A stretch of 64,000 bases of DNA, taken from contig LHBX01000008.1 of assembly GCA_001704065.1 (NCBI GenBank), forward strand, positions 62,001-126,000. Reading direction: 5' to 3'. Made by a program: the position numbers and the translations under genes. This DNA is from Pelagibacteraceae bacterium GOM-A1 (lineage in GTDB: Bacteria; Pseudomonadota; Alphaproteobacteria; Pelagibacterales; Pelagibacteraceae). A model generated the notes under the pieces. The model was not told the DNA's origin, did not search any database, and saw nothing but the letters and a program-made list of their open reading frames with translations. Below, in pieces: positions 43,908 through 56,100 of the stretch. Positions within the stretch are counted from its first letter, which is position 1. Every line of letters begins with the position of its first letter.

Positions 43908-44651
43908 TCAAGTTTTATTTTTACATTGATTTATGTGATGAAAAACTATTGCAGCACTATTAGAGATATTTAGACTCTCTATATTTTTATTTATATCTAT
44001 TTTTACTGAAAAATCTGTATATTTTTTTGTATGCTCTCTCACACCAAATCCTTCTGAGCCAAAAAGTAAAATATTATTTCCATCCCACTTTATATCATTA
44101 AATTTTTTTTCACTTTTTGCTGTAAAACCATAAATCCAAAAATTTTTTTCTCTTAAAAACTTAAGAGTAGTATTTATATTAGATACTTCAAATATATTAA
44201 CATGCTCCATGCATCCACTTGCAGATTTATACATAAGTTTACTTTCTGATGGAAAATGTCTTTCTTTAATAATTATGCCATCAATCTCAAAAGATGCAGC
44301 ACTCCTAATTAATGACCCTATATTTCTAGGATCTGTTACTCCATCTAAGCATGCTATTGTTAAATTTCTTTTTGTTTTGATAAATTCTTTCAAATTATTT
44401 TTTTTGAAATGCTCAATTTCAGCAACATAACCTTGATGAGTAATTCCATCTTTCGAGCAATAATTATCTAGTTCTTTTCTTGTTTTGTAGTAAATTTTTA
44501 AATCTTTTAGGAGATTTTTTCTTGAACTTGCTCTGTGAATATTTTTCTTACTGTCTTCAGTAAGAAAAATTTTTAATACTTTCCTATAAGGATTTTTTAA
44601 TGCTTCGATAACCGCATGTTTTCCAACTATAAAAAAAGATGATTTGTTCAT
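43908..44651 (-). CDS. rlmB: TrmH/RlmB-type 23S rRNA 2'-O-methyltransferase
   Basis: A 247-aa SPOUT enzyme. The N-terminal substrate-binding part (FFIVGKHAVIEALKNP) is followed by the SPOUT knot: CLDGVTDPRNIGSLIRSAASF (motif 1, near 98-118), LLFGSEGFGVREHTKKY (motif 2, near 195) and SLNISNSAAIVFHHI (motif 3). RlmB methylates G2251 of 23S rRNA; TrmH paralogues look alike, so the exact target is inferred. Confidence 0.88.
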   Translation of the reverse strand: MNKSSFFIVGKHAVIEALKNPYRKVLKIFLTEDSKKNIHRASSRKNLLKDLKIYYKTRKELDNYCSKDGITHQGYVAEIEHFKKNNLKEFIKTKRNLTIACLDGVTDPRNIGSLIRSAASFEIDGIIIKERHFPSESKLMYKSASGCMEHVNIFEVSNINTTLKFLREKNFWIYGFTAKSEKKFNDIKWDGNNILLFGSEGFGVREHTKKYTDFSVKIDINKNIESLNISNSAAIVFHHINQCKNKT

Positions 44652-44704
44652 GATAATTGTTGAATTTACACTATTTTTTAAGCTATTTTCCTATATTTCA
44701 CATA

Positions 44705-44732
44705 TTGCATTTGTACAATAAAAATATATAAA
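44705..44732 (+). promoter_or_regulatory. Candidate promoter of the tRNA-Tyr/Gly/tuf unit
   Basis: TTGCAT (44,705-44,710) and TATAAA (44,727-44,732) with a 16-bp spacer, about 60 bp before tRNA-Tyr. A short GGGG-TGCTT-CCCC hairpin (44,763-44,775) follows in the leader. Confidence 0.4.
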
Positions 44733-44790
44733 ACGCATGTTGTTTAAAGTCTTATTGAACATGGGGTGCTTCCCCCTGGAATTATATTAA

Positions 44791-44876
<86 letters not shown>

Positions 44877-44917
44877 TTCAATAATTTTTTTTATAACATG
44901 GAGTGTACTTGGGTGTT

Positions 44918-44991
44918 GCGGGTGTAGTTCAATGGTAGAACGCTAGCCTTCCAAGCTGGATGTAAGGGTTCGATTCCCTTTACCCGCTCCA
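44918..44991 (+). tRNA. tRNA-Gly (TCC)
   Basis: Acceptor GCGGGTG/TACCCGC, anticodon loop CTTCCAA (anticodon TCC), T-loop TTCGATT, discriminator T and encoded CCA. It lies 41 nt after tRNA-Tyr and 44 nt before tuf, as in the tyrU-glyT-thrT-tufB arrangement of other proteobacteria. Confidence 0.96.
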
Positions 44992-45035
44992 AAAATTAAA
45001 ATATGAAGAAATAAAATAAAAGAGGTAAACAAGTA

Positions 45036-46226
45036 ATGTCAAAAGAAAAGTTCGTAAGAAATAAACCGCACTGTAATATTGGTACTATTGGTCATGTAGA
45101 CCATGGTAAAACAACATTAACTGCTGCGATAACAAAAGTTTTAGCAGAGTCAGGTGGTGCTCAATTTACTGCTTATGATCAAATTGATAAAGCTCCAGAA
45201 GAAAAGGAGAGAGGAATCACAATTTCAACTGCTCACGTAGAATATGAAACAGAGAAAAGACACTACGCACACGTTGATTGCCCTGGGCACGCAGATTATG
45301 TAAAAAATATGATTACAGGTGCCGCTCAAATGGATGGTGCAATTCTGGTTGTTAACGCAGCAGATGGACCTATGCCACAAACTCGAGAGCATATTCTTTT
45401 GGCAAGACAAGTTGGAGTTCCAGCTATTGTTGTTTACTTAAATAAAGTTGATCAAGTTGATGATAAAGAAATGATTGAGCTTGTCGAGGAAGAAATAAAA
45501 GATTTACTTACATCATATAAATTTCCTGGAGATAAAACTCCAATTATCAAAGGTTCAGCATTAGCTGCAGTTGAAGGCAGAGACGATGAAATTGGAAAAA
45601 ATTCTATTATGGAGTTAATGAAATCTGTAGATGAATTTATACCTCAACCAGATAGACCAAAAGATAAAGATTTCTTGATGCCTGTTGAAGATGTGTTTTC
45701 AATTTCAGGAAGAGGTACAGTTGTAACAGGAAGAGTAGAGTCTGGAATAATCAAAACTGGTGATGAAATAGAGATTGTTGGGATCAGAGAAACAAAAAAA
45801 ACGGTATGTACTGGAGTAGAAATGTTTAGAAAACTTTTAGACTCAGGTGAAGCAGGAGATAACATTGGTGCTCTTTTAAGAGGTGTGGAAAGAACAGATG
45901 TAGAGAGAGGTCAAGTATTATGTAAGCCTGGCTCAATCACTCCACATACTAAATTTGAAGCTCAAGCGTATGTATTAAAAAAAGAAGAAGGCGGAAGACA
46001 CACTCCATTTTTTACAAAATACAGACCTCAGTTTTATTTCAGAACAACTGATGTTACAGGTGAAGTTGAGTTACCAGCTGGAACAGAAATGGTAATGCCT
46101 GGTGATGATGCTAAATTTACAGTTAAATTAATTACACCAATTGCAATGGCAGAGAAGTTAAACTTTGCTATTCGGGAAGGTGGAAGAACAGTAGGAGCTG
46201 GAGTAGTAACTAAAATTATAGAGTAA
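45036..46226 (+). CDS. tuf: Translation elongation factor Tu
   Basis: A 396-aa GTPase delivering aminoacyl-tRNA to the ribosome. G1 GHVDHGKT (19-26), G2 region RGITIS, G3 DCPGH (80-84), G4 NKVD near 135 and G5 SAL are present, followed by two beta-barrel domains. It sits between tRNA genes rather than after fusA; no second tuf is found between fusA and rpsJ, so it may be the only copy. GAGGT precedes the ATG. Confidence 0.98.
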   Translation: MSKEKFVRNKPHCNIGTIGHVDHGKTTLTAAITKVLAESGGAQFTAYDQIDKAPEEKERGITISTAHVEYETEKRHYAHVDCPGHADYVKNMITGAAQMDGAILVVNAADGPMPQTREHILLARQVGVPAIVVYLNKVDQVDDKEMIELVEEEIKDLLTSYKFPGDKTPIIKGSALAAVEGRDDEIGKNSIMELMKSVDEFIPQPDRPKDKDFLMPVEDVFSISGRGTVVTGRVESGIIKTGDEIEIVGIRETKKTVCTGVEMFRKLLDSGEAGDNIGALLRGVERTDVERGQVLCKPGSITPHTKFEAQAYVLKKEEGGRHTPFFTKYRPQFYFRTTDVTGEVELPAGTEMVMPGDDAKFTVKLITPIAMAEKLNFAIREGGRTVGAGVVTKIIE

Positions 46227-46233
46227 GCTCCAT

Positions 46234-46309
46234 AGGAGTGTAGCTCAATTGGTAGAGCGCCGGTCTCCAAAACCGGAGGTTGGGGGTTCGATTCCCTCCG
46301 CTCCTGCCA
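46234..46309 (+). tRNA. tRNA-Trp (CCA)
   Basis: Acceptor AGGAGTG/CGCTCCT, anticodon loop CTCCAAA (anticodon CCA), T-loop TTCGATT, discriminator G, encoded CCA. It lies between tuf and secE, the standard bacterial position of this tRNA. Confidence 0.96.
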
Positions 46310-46319
46310 AATAGATATT

Positions 46320-46511
46320 ATGAAAAACCCATTAAAATTTATACAAGATGTGAAACAAGAAGCTTTTAAAGTTACTTGGCCGACTGGTAAAGAAGTTATT
46401 CAAGGATCTTTGATGGTAGTTGCTATGGCTATTGTTGCAGCTTTATTTTTCCTTTTATTGGATCAAGTACTTCAATTTTTTTTAGAACTAGTTTTAAAGG
46501 TTAATCTATAA
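46320..46511 (+). CDS. secE: Preprotein translocase subunit SecE
   Basis: A 63-aa protein with one C-terminal transmembrane helix (residues about 33-55) and the amphipathic N-terminal segment FIQDVKQEAFKVTWPTGKEVIQGS typical of short SecE. It clamps SecY in the inner membrane. Its stop overlaps the nusG start by 1 nt. Confidence 0.95.
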   Translation: MKNPLKFIQDVKQEAFKVTWPTGKEVIQGSLMVVAMAIVAALFFLLLDQVLQFFLELVLKVNL

Positions 46512-47041
46512 TGAAAAACTGGTATATCGTACAATCGCACTCAAGTTTTGAAAACAAGGTTGCTCAGGAAATAAAAGAAGAAGCCTCAAAGGCAAATCTT
46601 GCAGATAAAATTGAGGAAATTATTGTTCCAACACATGATATTACTGAAGTAAAGAGAGGAAAAAGAGTTCAGAGAAAAAAAAAATACTTTCCAGGATATG
46701 TTTTATTGAAGAGCGAAATGGATAACACGATTTATCACATGATTAAAAATTTAAAAAAAGTAAGTGGTTTTTTAGGAACAAAAGGTACACCAATACCTGT
46801 ATCTGAAAAAGAAATTGAAAAAATACTTGGTCAAATTAAAGATGGTGTAGTACAACCAAAATCAGGTGTTGAATACAATGTTGGTGAAAAAGTCCAAGTT
46901 ATAGATGGACCTTTTGCATCTTTTAGTGGTTTAGTTGAAGATATTGATGAAGAAAAATTAAGACTAAAAGTATCAGTATCAATATTTGGAAGACCAACAC
47001 CAGTAGATTTAGAATATAGTCAAGTAGAAAAGGCAAGCTAA
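46511..47041 (+). CDS. nusG: Transcription termination/antitermination factor NusG
   Basis: A 176-aa protein with the NGN domain ([38 protein letters not shown]) and C-terminal KOW domain ([22 protein letters not shown]). It binds RNA polymerase and links it to Rho or the ribosome. It overlaps rplK by 1 nt. Confidence 0.97.
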   Translation: MKNWYIVQSHSSFENKVAQEIKEEASKANLADKIEEIIVPTHDITEVKRGKRVQRKKKYFPGYVLLKSEMDNTIYHMIKNLKKVSGFLGTKGTPIPVSEKEIEKILGQIKDGVVQPKSGVEYNVGEKVQVIDGPFASFSGLVEDIDEEKLRLKVSVSIFGRPTPVDLEYSQVEKAS

Positions 47042-47469
47042 TGGCAAAAAAAGAAATAAGTGGATATATAAAATTACAAATAAATGGAGGTCAAGCAAAT
47101 CCAGCACCTCCAGTTGGACCAGCTCTAGGTCAAAGAGGAATTAATATAATGGATTTTTGTAAAGCTTTTAATGAAAAAACAAAATCTTTTGCAGGTAAAC
47201 CTGTACCAGTAATTATTACAGTATATAAAGATAAAAAGTTTGATTTTATAATTAAATCACCACCAGCATCTCATTTTATTAAAGAGGCTGTAAAATTAAA
47301 AAGTGGTTCAAAAGAACCTGGAAGAAATATAGTTGCAAAAATATCAAAAAAACAATTAAAAGAAATTGCTGAAAAAAAAATGGCAGATTTAAATGCACAT
47401 GATGTTGATGAAGCTGCAAAAATTATTGCTGGATCTGCAAGATCTATGGGTATCGAGGTAGTAGAATAA
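47041..47469 (+). CDS. rplK: 50S ribosomal protein L11
   Basis: A 142-aa protein of the GTPase-associated centre. [29 protein letters not shown] and the C-terminal rRNA-binding domain with [10 protein letters not shown] and [13 protein letters not shown] are diagnostic. It joins rplA by a 1-nt overlap. Confidence 0.98.
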   Translation: MAKKEISGYIKLQINGGQANPAPPVGPALGQRGINIMDFCKAFNEKTKSFAGKPVPVIITVYKDKKFDFIIKSPPASHFIKEAVKLKSGSKEPGRNIVAKISKKQLKEIAEKKMADLNAHDVDEAAKIIAGSARSMGIEVVE

Positions 47470-48158
47470 TGTCATCAAAAAGATATAAAAATTTACCAGA
47501 AAAAACTAGAGATTTACAATCTGAGTCTGTTGATAAATTAATTCCTATTTTAAAACAAAATTGTACTACAAAATTTGATGAGTCCTTAGATCTAAATTTA
47601 CAAATTAATAACAAACAAAAGAAAAGTGAGATCAATATTAGGACAGTAATTAATTTGCCTGGCGGAAGTTCTAAGAAAGTTAAAATAGGAGTTGTTTGTG
47701 AGGATAATAAATCTCAAGAAGCAAAAGATGCTGGAGCAGAAGTCGTTGGTGGTGACGAACTTATAGAAGAAATAAAAGCAGGAAATATAAACTTTGAAAA
47801 ATTAATTTGTACACCAGGTATGATGATCAAACTTTCAAAATTAGGAAAAGTTCTTGGTCCAAAAGGATTAATGCCAAATCCAAAATTAGGATCAGTAACC
47901 AATGATGTAAAAAAAGCTATAACCGATTCAAAATCTGGACAAGTTGAAATAAGAAATGATAAAGATGGAAATATAGGCGTAAGTATAGGAAACAAATCTT
48001 TTTCAGATGATAAACTAATATTAAATTTTAATGCTGTATTAGATGCATTAGAAAAGGAAAAATCAAATAATACAATCAAAGGCGATTTAATTAAGCAAGC
48101 TTTTATAACGTCAACAATGGGCGTTTCATACAAAATTAAATTAGGTAAAAGTATTTAG
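47469..48158 (+). CDS. rplA: 50S ribosomal protein L1
   Basis: A 229-aa L1-stalk protein. The N-terminal KRYKNLPEKTRDLQ, LNLQINNKQKKSEINIRTVINLPGG, and CTPGMMIKLSKLGKVLGPKGLMPNPKLGSVT (near 115-147) define the family. L1 commonly autoregulates the L11-L1 mRNA; a leader hairpin for this was not identified. Confidence 0.98.
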   Translation: MSSKRYKNLPEKTRDLQSESVDKLIPILKQNCTTKFDESLDLNLQINNKQKKSEINIRTVINLPGGSSKKVKIGVVCEDNKSQEAKDAGAEVVGGDELIEEIKAGNINFEKLICTPGMMIKLSKLGKVLGPKGLMPNPKLGSVTNDVKKAITDSKSGQVEIRNDKDGNIGVSIGNKSFSDDKLILNFNAVLDALEKEKSNNTIKGDLIKQAFITSTMGVSYKIKLGKSI

Positions 48159-48160
48159 TT

Positions 48161-48670
48161 ATGATGAATAAAGAACAAAAAAAGCAGTATATATCTGACA
48201 TGACAAATCAGTTCGAAAAATCGGAAGCTGTAATAGTCACTCACTATCAAGGTTTAACTATGAACCAACTTGATGACCTAAGAGCTAAAATGAGAGAACA
48301 TGGCATAAAATTTAAAATTACAAATAATAGAATAACAAAATTGGCTCTAGAAAAAACAAGATGTAAAGATCTTTCAAACTTATTTTCAGGTCCTACCGCT
48401 GTAGCTTTGTCTGAAGATGCAATAACTTCTGCAAAAATATTAACAAATTTCTCAAAAGAAAATGAAAATTTAAAGATTCTAGGTGGAATCATGGGTTCAG
48501 ATATTTTAGACGTAGCTGGCGTCAAAAATGTAGCTACCTTACCTTCATTGGATGAGGCAAGGGCCAAAATAGTAGGAATATTGAGGTCTCCAGCACAAAA
48601 AATAGCAAGTATTTTACTTGCGCCGGCGTCAAAAATCGCTATTTTAGCGCTCGAAAAATCAAAAAAATAA
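48161..48670 (+). CDS. rplJ: 50S ribosomal protein L10
   Basis: A 169-aa base of the L7/L12 stalk. KKQYISDMTNQFEKSEAVIVTHYQGLTMNQLDDLRAKMR and FKITNNRITKLALE are typical; the C-terminal helix carries the L12-binding sites. Two adjacent ATG codons (48,161 and 48,164) make the exact start ambiguous by one residue. Confidence 0.97.
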   Translation: MMNKEQKKQYISDMTNQFEKSEAVIVTHYQGLTMNQLDDLRAKMREHGIKFKITNNRITKLALEKTRCKDLSNLFSGPTAVALSEDAITSAKILTNFSKENENLKILGGIMGSDILDVAGVKNVATLPSLDEARAKIVGILRSPAQKIASILLAPASKIAILALEKSKK

Positions 48671-48688
48671 CCAGGGACAAGATTTACT

Positions 48689-49060
48689 ATGGCTGACTTA
48701 AATAAAATTATAGATGACTTATCAAGTTTAACTGTTGTAGAGGCAGCTGAACTTTCAAAACAACTTGAAGAAAAATGGGGAGTGACTGCAGCAGCAGCTG
48801 TAGCAGCTGCACCTGCAGCAGCAGGAGGAGCAGCACCAGCGGAAGAAAAAGATGAATTTACAATTATGCTTACCGCAGCTGGAGATAAAAAAATTAATGT
48901 TATAAAAGAAGTTAGAGCTATTACTGCTTTAGGACTTAAAGAAGCAAAAGATTTAGTTGAAGGCGCACCAAAAGAAGTCAAAACCGGTGTTAATAAAAAA
49001 GAGGCTGAAGAGATAAAGCAAAAACTCGAAGCAGCAGGCGCAAAAGTAGAACTAAAATAA
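48689..49060 (+). CDS. rplL: 50S ribosomal protein L7/L12
   Basis: A 123-aa protein: N-terminal dimerisation helix ([29 protein letters not shown]), an alanine/glycine-rich hinge (near 33-52) and the C-terminal domain [39 protein letters not shown] that recruits translation factors. Located before rpoB as usual. Confidence 0.98.
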   Translation: MADLNKIIDDLSSLTVVEAAELSKQLEEKWGVTAAAAVAAAPAAAGGAAPAEEKDEFTIMLTAAGDKKINVIKEVRAITALGLKEAKDLVEGAPKEVKTGVNKKEAEEIKQKLEAAGAKVELK

Positions 49061-49107
49061 ATTAGATAGGATTTTTTACTGGTTAAATTTTTTGATCAGT
49101 AGCATAG

Positions 49108-52100
49108 ATGCAATTATCTTTTACAGAAAAAAAAAATATTAGAAAAAGTTTTGGTAAACTTAAAGAAAGTCTATCAATACCAAATCTTATTGAAGTTCAA
49201 AAAAATTCATACAAAGAGTTAACTGAATTTAAACAAGATGTAGAACAACATCTTGTAAAAGGTTTTGATAGAGTTTTCAAAAGTATTTTTCCAATAGAAG
49301 ACTTAAATGATAAAGCTACTTTAGAATATGTTTCTTATAAATTAGAAAAACCTAAATTTGATGTTGAAGAATGTATAGCTAGAGGGTTAACTTATTCTGC
49401 AGCTCTCAAGTGTACTCTTAGACTAGTTGTCTATGAGATTGATCAAGAAAATAACACAAAAGATATTTTGTCAGCAAAAGAACAAGAAGTTTATATGGGA
49501 GAAGTTCCAATGATGACAAATAGTGGAACTTTTATAACAAATGGAGTTCAAAGAGTTGTTGTTAATCAAATGCACAGAAGCCCAGGTGTATTTTTTGATC
49601 ATGATAAAGGTAAATCGCATGCTAGTGGTAAACTATTATTTAATTGTCGTGTAATTCCTAATCGTGGATCTTGGCTAGACTTTGAATTTGATGTTAAGGA
49701 CTTGTTATATTTTAGAATTGACAGAAAAAAGAAATTATTAGTTTCTACGCTATTACAAGCTTTAGGATTTTCAAAAAACGATATTGTTGATGAATTTTAT
49801 CAAAAAGAAACATTAAATTATGATAAAAATTTAAATAAGTGGAAAACGAAATTTGATCCAGAAAATTATAAAGCCAAAAATTTTTCAGAGGAAGTAATTG
49901 ATGCAAAAAATAACAAAGTAATTGTAAAATTAGGTGAAAAAATAAATTTTTTAACTGCAAAAAAACTCTCAAATGATGGTCTAAAAGAAATTTTTGTTTC
50001 TAGTGAGTCGTTGTATGGTAAATTTTTACACAGAGATGTTAAAGTTGGTGAAGATCTATTTAAAATTGGAACAGAATTAAACGAAACTATTATTAGTAAA
50101 ATAATTGAAGCCGATATTAAATCTTTAGATATTTCTAGAACCAACTCAATAAATAAAGGCCCTTACTTATTATTAAGTATTTTTAATGATAAAAATGAAA
50201 ATAAAAATGATGCGATTACAGAAATTTATAAGGTTCTAAGACCTGGAGAACCCCCAACAATAGAGATAGCTACCCAGATATTTAATAACTTATTTTTTAG
50301 TTCTGATAGATATGATTTATCAGATGTTGGCAGAGTAAAAATGAATTCACGATTAGAGTTGACTTGTTCTGACAAAATTACAATTTTAAGAAATGATGAC
50401 ATATTATCAATAATTCAGAAAATGTTAGACCTAAGAGATGGTAAAGATGAAGTAGATGATATTGATCATTTAGGAAATAGAAGAGTTAGGTCTGTTGGTG
50501 AGCTTGTGGAAAATCAAGCTAGAATAGGTGTTTACAGAATGGAGAGAGCGATAAAAGAGAAAATGACTACTTTAGATGTTGAGTCAGCAATGCCACAAGA
50601 TTTAATTAACGCGAAACCTTTGACTATTTCTCTTAAAGATTTTTTTGCTACCTCACAGCTGTCTCAGTTTATGGATCAAACAAATCCACTTTCTGAAATC
50701 ACTCATAAAAGAAGAGTATCGGCTTTGGGACCCGGTGGTTTAACACGAGAAAGAGCAGGTTTTGAAGTAAGAGACGTACATCCAACTCATTATGGAAGAA
50801 TTTGTCCAATTGAAACTCCAGAAGGACCGAACATCGGTCTAATAAATAGTTTATCTACTTATTCGAAAATAAATAAATATGGTTTCATAGAAAGCCCATA
50901 TAAAAAGGTAAAAGATGGTAAGGTTCAAAATAATATAGAATATTTATCAGCTATGGAGGAAACCAAGTTTACTATTGCACAGGCTAATTCATTAATTGAT
51001 AAGAATGGAAAATTTACTGAAGAACTCGTTTCCTGTAGGCAGAATTTAAATTTTATTTTAGCTAAACCTGAAAATATTGATTATATAGATGTCTCACCAA
51101 AACAACTTGTATCAGTTGCTGCTTCTCTAATTCCATTCCTTGAAAACGATGATGCCAACAGAGCATTAATGGGTTCAAACATGATGAGGCAAGCAGTTCC
51201 TTTATTAAAACCAGAGGCTCCCCTTGTCGGAACAGGTATTGAAAGTGATGTTGCACTCGACTCGGGTGTAACAATTGTTGCAAGACGAGATGGCGTTGTT
51301 GATAAAATTGATGGTAAAAGAATAGTTATCAAAGCATCAGAAGAAAAAGATTATTCTAAATCAGGCGTAGATATTTATAATTTACAGAAATTTAAAAGAT
51401 CTAATCAAAATACATGCATAAATCAAAAACCACTAGTAAGAGTTGGTGATATTGTTAAATCAGGAGATATTATTGCAGACGGACCATCTACTAAAGTTGG
51501 AGAATTGGCTTTGGGAAAGAACGTAACCGTAGCCTTCATGCCTTGGCAAGGATATAATTTTGAAGATTCAATTTTGATCTCTGAAAGATGTGTAACTGAT
51601 GATGTGTTTACATCAATACACATAGAAGAATATGAAGTTATGGCAAGAGATACTAAATTAGGAGAAGAAGATATTACAAGAGATATACCGAATGTTAATG
51701 AAGAGTCATTAAAAAATCTTGATGAATCAGGGATAGTTTACATTGGAGCAGAAGTAAAGCCTGGAGATATTTTAGTTGGTAAAGTTACACCTAAGGGAGA
51801 TACTGCATCAGGCCCTGAGGAAAAATTATTAAGATCAATATTTGGTGAAAAAGCAATCGATGTAACTGATACATCATTAAAAATGCCAAGTGGAAGCGGC
51901 GGTATTGTAGTTGATGTTAGAGTATTTAATAGACATGGTATAGATAAAGATGAAAGATCAATTACTATTGAAAGAGCTGAAATTGAAAGTGTTCAAGAAG
52001 ATAAAAAGGTAGAAGAAGAGATACTTGAAAGAAGTATTAAACAAAGAGTTTCTTCAATACTAAATGGAACTAAGATTAATAAGAAAATTAAGGACGTAGA

Positions 52101-53190
52101 AGCAAATAGCATTTTATCAGATGATATAATTAGTAATTTACCTGTATCTGACTTATTTAAAATATCTATTGAAGATCTAGCAAAGCATTCTTCTTTGTCT
52201 CAAATAAAAGATCAATACAATAGTGCAAAACAAGATATTCAAGATAGATTTGAGGATAAAGTTTTAAAAATTAGACAAGGAGATGATTTATTGCCCAGTG
52301 TTATGAAAATGGTTAAAGTTTTTGTGGCAATAAAAAGAAGACTAAGACCAGGTGATAAAATGTCAGGAAGACACGGTAATAAAGGTGTTGTGAGTAAAAT
52401 AGTTCCAGTTGAAGACATGCCATATAGAGAAAATGGTAAACCAGTTGATATAGTCCTTAATCCATTGGGAGTCCCAAGTAGGATGAATGTTGGTCAAATA
52501 TTAGAAACACATTTAGGTTGGTCTTGTACTGAGTTAGGAGAAAAATTAAATCAATTGGTTAATGAAAATCAAAAAAAAATTGAAAGAACAGAGAAAATTA
52601 AATCATTTTTAAAAAATGTATATGGCAAAGAAATATACGATGAAGACATTGAAAAACTAAATCAATCAGAATTTGAGGATTTATGTTCAAATATAAGACA
52701 AGGTGTACCAATATCGACACCCGTTTTTGATGGAGCTAAAGAAAACGATGTTACAAAAATGTTAGAATTGGCTGGATTACCAAATTCTGGTCAAACAACT
52801 CTTTGGGATGGAAGAACAGGGGAGAAATTTGATAGACCAGTTACAGTTGGAACTATTTATATGTTAAAACTCCATCATCTTGTGGAAGATAAAATTCATG
52901 CAAGATCTACTGGACCTTACAGTTTAGTAACACAGCAACCACTAGGTGGTAAAGCTCAATTAGGAGGTCAGCGATTTGGTGAAATGGAAGTTTGGGCATT
53001 AGAGGCTTATGGAGCATCATATACACTTCAAGAAATTTTAACTGTCAAATCTGATGACGTTGCTGGTAGAGTAAAAGTCTATGAAACTATTGTAAAAGGT
53101 GAGGAAAACTTTGAATCTGGTATACCAGAGTCATTTAATGTTTTAGTTAAAGAAATTAAATCCCTAGCACTAAATGTGGAGTTAAATTAA
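49108..53190 (+). CDS. rpoB: DNA-directed RNA polymerase subunit beta
   Basis: A 1360-aa catalytic subunit. The rifampicin region [68 protein letters not shown] is clearly visible near residues 510-580, and the C-terminal MSGRHGNKG plus [24 protein letters not shown] segments near 1085 and 1285. It lies 47 nt after rplL and 1 nt before rpoC. Confidence 0.99.
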   Translation: MQLSFTEKKNIRKSFGKLKESLSIPNLIEVQKNSYKELTEFKQDVEQHLVKGFDRVFKSIFPIEDLNDKATLEYVSYKLEKPKFDVEECIARGLTYSAALKCTLRLVVYEIDQENNTKDILSAKEQEVYMGEVPMMTNSGTFITNGVQRVVVNQMHRSPGVFFDHDKGKSHASGKLLFNCRVIPNRGSWLDFEFDVKDLLYFRIDRKKKLLVSTLLQALGFSKNDIVDEFYQKETLNYDKNLNKWKTKFDPENYKAKNFSEEVIDAKNNKVIVKLGEKINFLTAKKLSNDGLKEIFVSSESLYGKFLHRDVKVGEDLFKIGTELNETIISKIIEADIKSLDISRTNSINKGPYLLLSIFNDKNENKNDAITEIYKVLRPGEPPTIEIATQIFNNLFFSSDRYDLSDVGRVKMNSRLELTCSDKITILRNDDILSIIQKMLDLRDGKDEVDDIDHLGNRRVRSVGELVENQARIGVYRMERAIKEKMTTLDVESAMPQDLINAKPLTISLKDFFATSQLSQFMDQTNPLSEITHKRRVSALGPGGLTRERAGFEVRDVHPTHYGRICPIETPEGPNIGLINSLSTYSKINKYGFIESPYKKVKDGKVQNNIEYLSAMEETKFTIAQANSLIDKNGKFTEELVSCRQNLNFILAKPENIDYIDVSPKQLVSVAASLIPFLENDDANRALMGSNMMRQAVPLLKPEAPLVGTGIESDVALDSGVTIVARRDGVVDKIDGKRIVIKASEEKDYSKSGVDIYNLQKFKRSNQNTCINQKPLVRVGDIVKSGDIIADGPSTKVGELALGKNVTVAFMPWQGYNFEDSILISERCVTDDVFTSIHIEEYEVMARDTKLGEEDITRDIPNVNEESLKNLDESGIVYIGAEVKPGDILVGKVTPKGDTASGPEEKLLRSIFGEKAIDVTDTSLKMPSGSGGIVVDVRVFNRHGIDKDERSITIERAEIESVQEDKKVEEEILERSIKQRVSSILNGTKINKKIKDVEANSILSDDIISNLPVSDLFKISIEDLAKHSSLSQIKDQYNSAKQDIQDRFEDKVLKIRQGDDLLPSVMKMVKVFVAIKRRLRPGDKMSGRHGNKGVVSKIVPVEDMPYRENGKPVDIVLNPLGVPSRMNVGQILETHLGWSCTELGEKLNQLVNENQKKIERTEKIKSFLKNVYGKEIYDEDIEKLNQSEFEDLCSNIRQGVPISTPVFDGAKENDVTKMLELAGLPNSGQTTLWDGRTGEKFDRPVTVGTIYMLKLHHLVEDKIHARSTGPYSLVTQQPLGGKAQLGGQRFGEMEVWALEAYGASYTLQEILTVKSDDVAGRVKVYETIVKGEENFESGIPESFNVLVKEIKSLALNVELN

Positions 53191-53191
53191 T

Positions 53192-56100
53192 ATGAGTAAA
53201 GAATTAACAGATCTATTTAAATCTTCAGAAATTTCAGAGGCACAAAATTTTAATAGCATAAAAATAACTCTCGCAAGCCCAGAGAAAATTAAATCTTGGA
53301 CCTATGGAGAAATTAAAAAACCTGAAACAATAAATTACAGAACTTTTAGACCAGAAAAAGATGGATTATTTTGTGCAAGGATATTTGGACCTATAAAAGA
53401 TTACGAGTGTCTTTGTGGCAAGTATAAAAGAATGAAATTTAGAGGAATAATATGCGAAAAATGTGGTGTTGAGGTAACAAAATCAAATGTAAGACGTGAA
53501 AGAATGGGTCATATTAATTTAGCTACACCTGTTGCTCATATATGGTTCTTAAAATCGTTACCGAGCAGAATATCTCTTGCCATAGATATGAAGCTTAAAG
53601 AGGTTGAGAGAGTACTTTATTTTGAAAATTTTATAGTTATTGAGCCAGGTTTAACAGGTCTTAAAAAAAACCAACTATTAGGTGAAGAAGAATTAATTAA
53701 ATACCAAGATGAATATGGCGAAGAATCGTTTACCGCAGGTATAGGAGCTGAAGCAATTTTAGAAATTTTAAGATCAATAGATTTAGAGCAAGAAAAAGAG
53801 GCATTAATTAAATCAATTAAAGAGACTAAATCAAAAGTTTCAGAAGAAAGATCAATTAAAAGACTAAAGTTAATTGAGTCTTTTATCGATACCGGAAATA
53901 AACCAGAATGGATGATTTTAACTACAATACCAGTAATTCCTCCTGAGTTAAGACCATTAGTTCCATTAGATGGAGGTAGATTTGCTACTTCTGATTTAAA
54001 TGATTTATATCGAAGAGTTATAAATAGAAATAACCGTTTAAAAAGATTAATGGATCTAAAGGCTCCAGACATAATTGTAAGAAATGAGAAAAGAATGCTT
54101 CAAGAGTCTGTAGATGCACTGTTTGACAATGGTAGAAGAGGAAGGGTTATTACAGGAACAGGTAAAAGGCCTCTTAAATCTCTAGCAGAAATGTTGAAAG
54201 GTAAACAAGGTAGATTTAGACAAAATTTATTAGGTAAAAGAGTGGATTATTCTGGAAGATCAGTAATCGTTGTTGGACCAGACTTAAAATTACATGAGTG
54301 TGGATTACCTAAGAAAATGGCTCTAGAATTGTTTAAGCCATTTTTATATGCAAGATTAAATAAACTTGGATTAGCGTCTACAATCAAGCAAGCTAAAAAA
54401 CTTGTTGAGAGAGAAAGAAATGAAGTTTGGGATGCATTAGAATTAATTGTCAGAGAACATCCGGTTATATTAAATAGAGCACCAACACTTCATAGACTAG
54501 GAGTTCAAGCATTTGAACCAAAATTAATTGAGGGGAATGCAATAGAATTACATCCACTGACCTGCGCTGCATTCAACGCAGATTTTGATGGCGATCAAAT
54601 GGCAGTGCACGTTCCATTAAGTTTAGAAGCACAATTAGAAGCTAGAGTTTTAATGATGTCCACAAACAATATTCTTAGCCCATCAAATGGAAAACCCATA
54701 ATTGTTCCTAGTCAGGATATGATTTTAGGAATTTATTATCTTTCTCAACCACCATATCAAACTGATAGAGTTGAAGGATATTTTGTAAATAACTCAGAGA
54801 TAGAGCATGCTCTAGAAATTGGTCAAATTAAAGTACATTCAAGAATTGTATCGAGATTTGCAACAGTTGATGAAAAAGGTAATACAAAATATGAAAAACA
54901 TATTAGTACAGCTGGAAGATTTCTTTTAGCAAACTTAATTCCAAAAAATATAAATAATAAATTTTCTCTAATTGACAGATTATTGCCTAAGAAAATAGTA
55001 TCTGAGGTTATTGATCATGTTTTCAGATTTTCTGGACAAAAAAGTACAGTAATTTTTTGTGATAAATTAAAAGATCTTGGTTTTAAACATGCATTTAAAG
55101 CTGGAATATCCTTTGGAAAAGACGATTTAGTAATTCCAGATAATAAACAACAATTAATTGATGAAACTAAAAAATTAATTTCTGATTATGAAAATCAATA
55201 TGCAGAAGGATTAATAACTAGAGGTGAAAAATACAATAAAGTTATTGATGCTTGGTCAAAATGTACTGATAAAGTTGCATCCGAAATGATGAAAAGAATT
55301 TCAGCTACAGAAATGACGGAGGAAGGGCTAAAAATTAATTCTGTATTTATGATGGCTGACAGCGGAGCGCGAGGTTCAGCGGCTCAAATGAAACAATTAG
55401 CTGGTATGAGAGGTTTAATTGCAAAACCATCTGGCGAAATTATAGAATCTCCAATTACATCAAACTTCAAAGAAGGTTTAACTGCATTAGAATATTTTAA
55501 TTCAACTCACGGAGCAAGAAAAGGACTAGCTGATACTGCATTAAAAACAGCGAGCTCGGGATACTTAACTAGAAGACTTTGTGATGTTGCTCAAGATTTA
55601 ACAATTACTGCACCTAAATGCACAAAAAAATGTGGTTCCATAAAACTTACGGAAGTTTTAGAAGGTGGTAACATAATGGTTAGTTTGTCAGAAAGAGCTC
55701 TCGGAAGAGTTGTTGCAAAAGATGTAAAAAATCCATTAACTGGGGAAGTATTAATCAAAAAAGATCAAATGATCGACGAAGCAGGATGTGAAAAAATAGA
55801 TTCTGCAGGTGTAAAAAGCTTAAATGTCTATTCAGTAATGACATGTGGAATGAAAGAAGGTGTTTGCGCCACATCATACGGAAGAGATCTATCAAGAGGA
55901 AAAATGGTTCACGTTGGAGAGGCAATTGGAATGATCTCAGCACAATCAATTGGTGAACCAGGAACTCAACTTACAATGAGAACTTTCCACGTTGGAGGAA
56001 CAGCTTCTGTAAAACAAGACTCTCAAATAGTATCAAACAACGATGGTACACTTAAGATTGTTAATACAAATTTATTAATTGATTCAAAAAAGAATTTAAT

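Noticed and set aside
47714-48133. 139-codon minus-strand frame
   Set aside because: Shadow of rplA in the reverse direction; no independent signals.
48247-48981. Long open frame (244 codons) on the minus strand
   Set aside because: It is antisense to rplJ/rplL, both certain. Its alanine/serine-rich translation is what the reverse strand of these genes gives.
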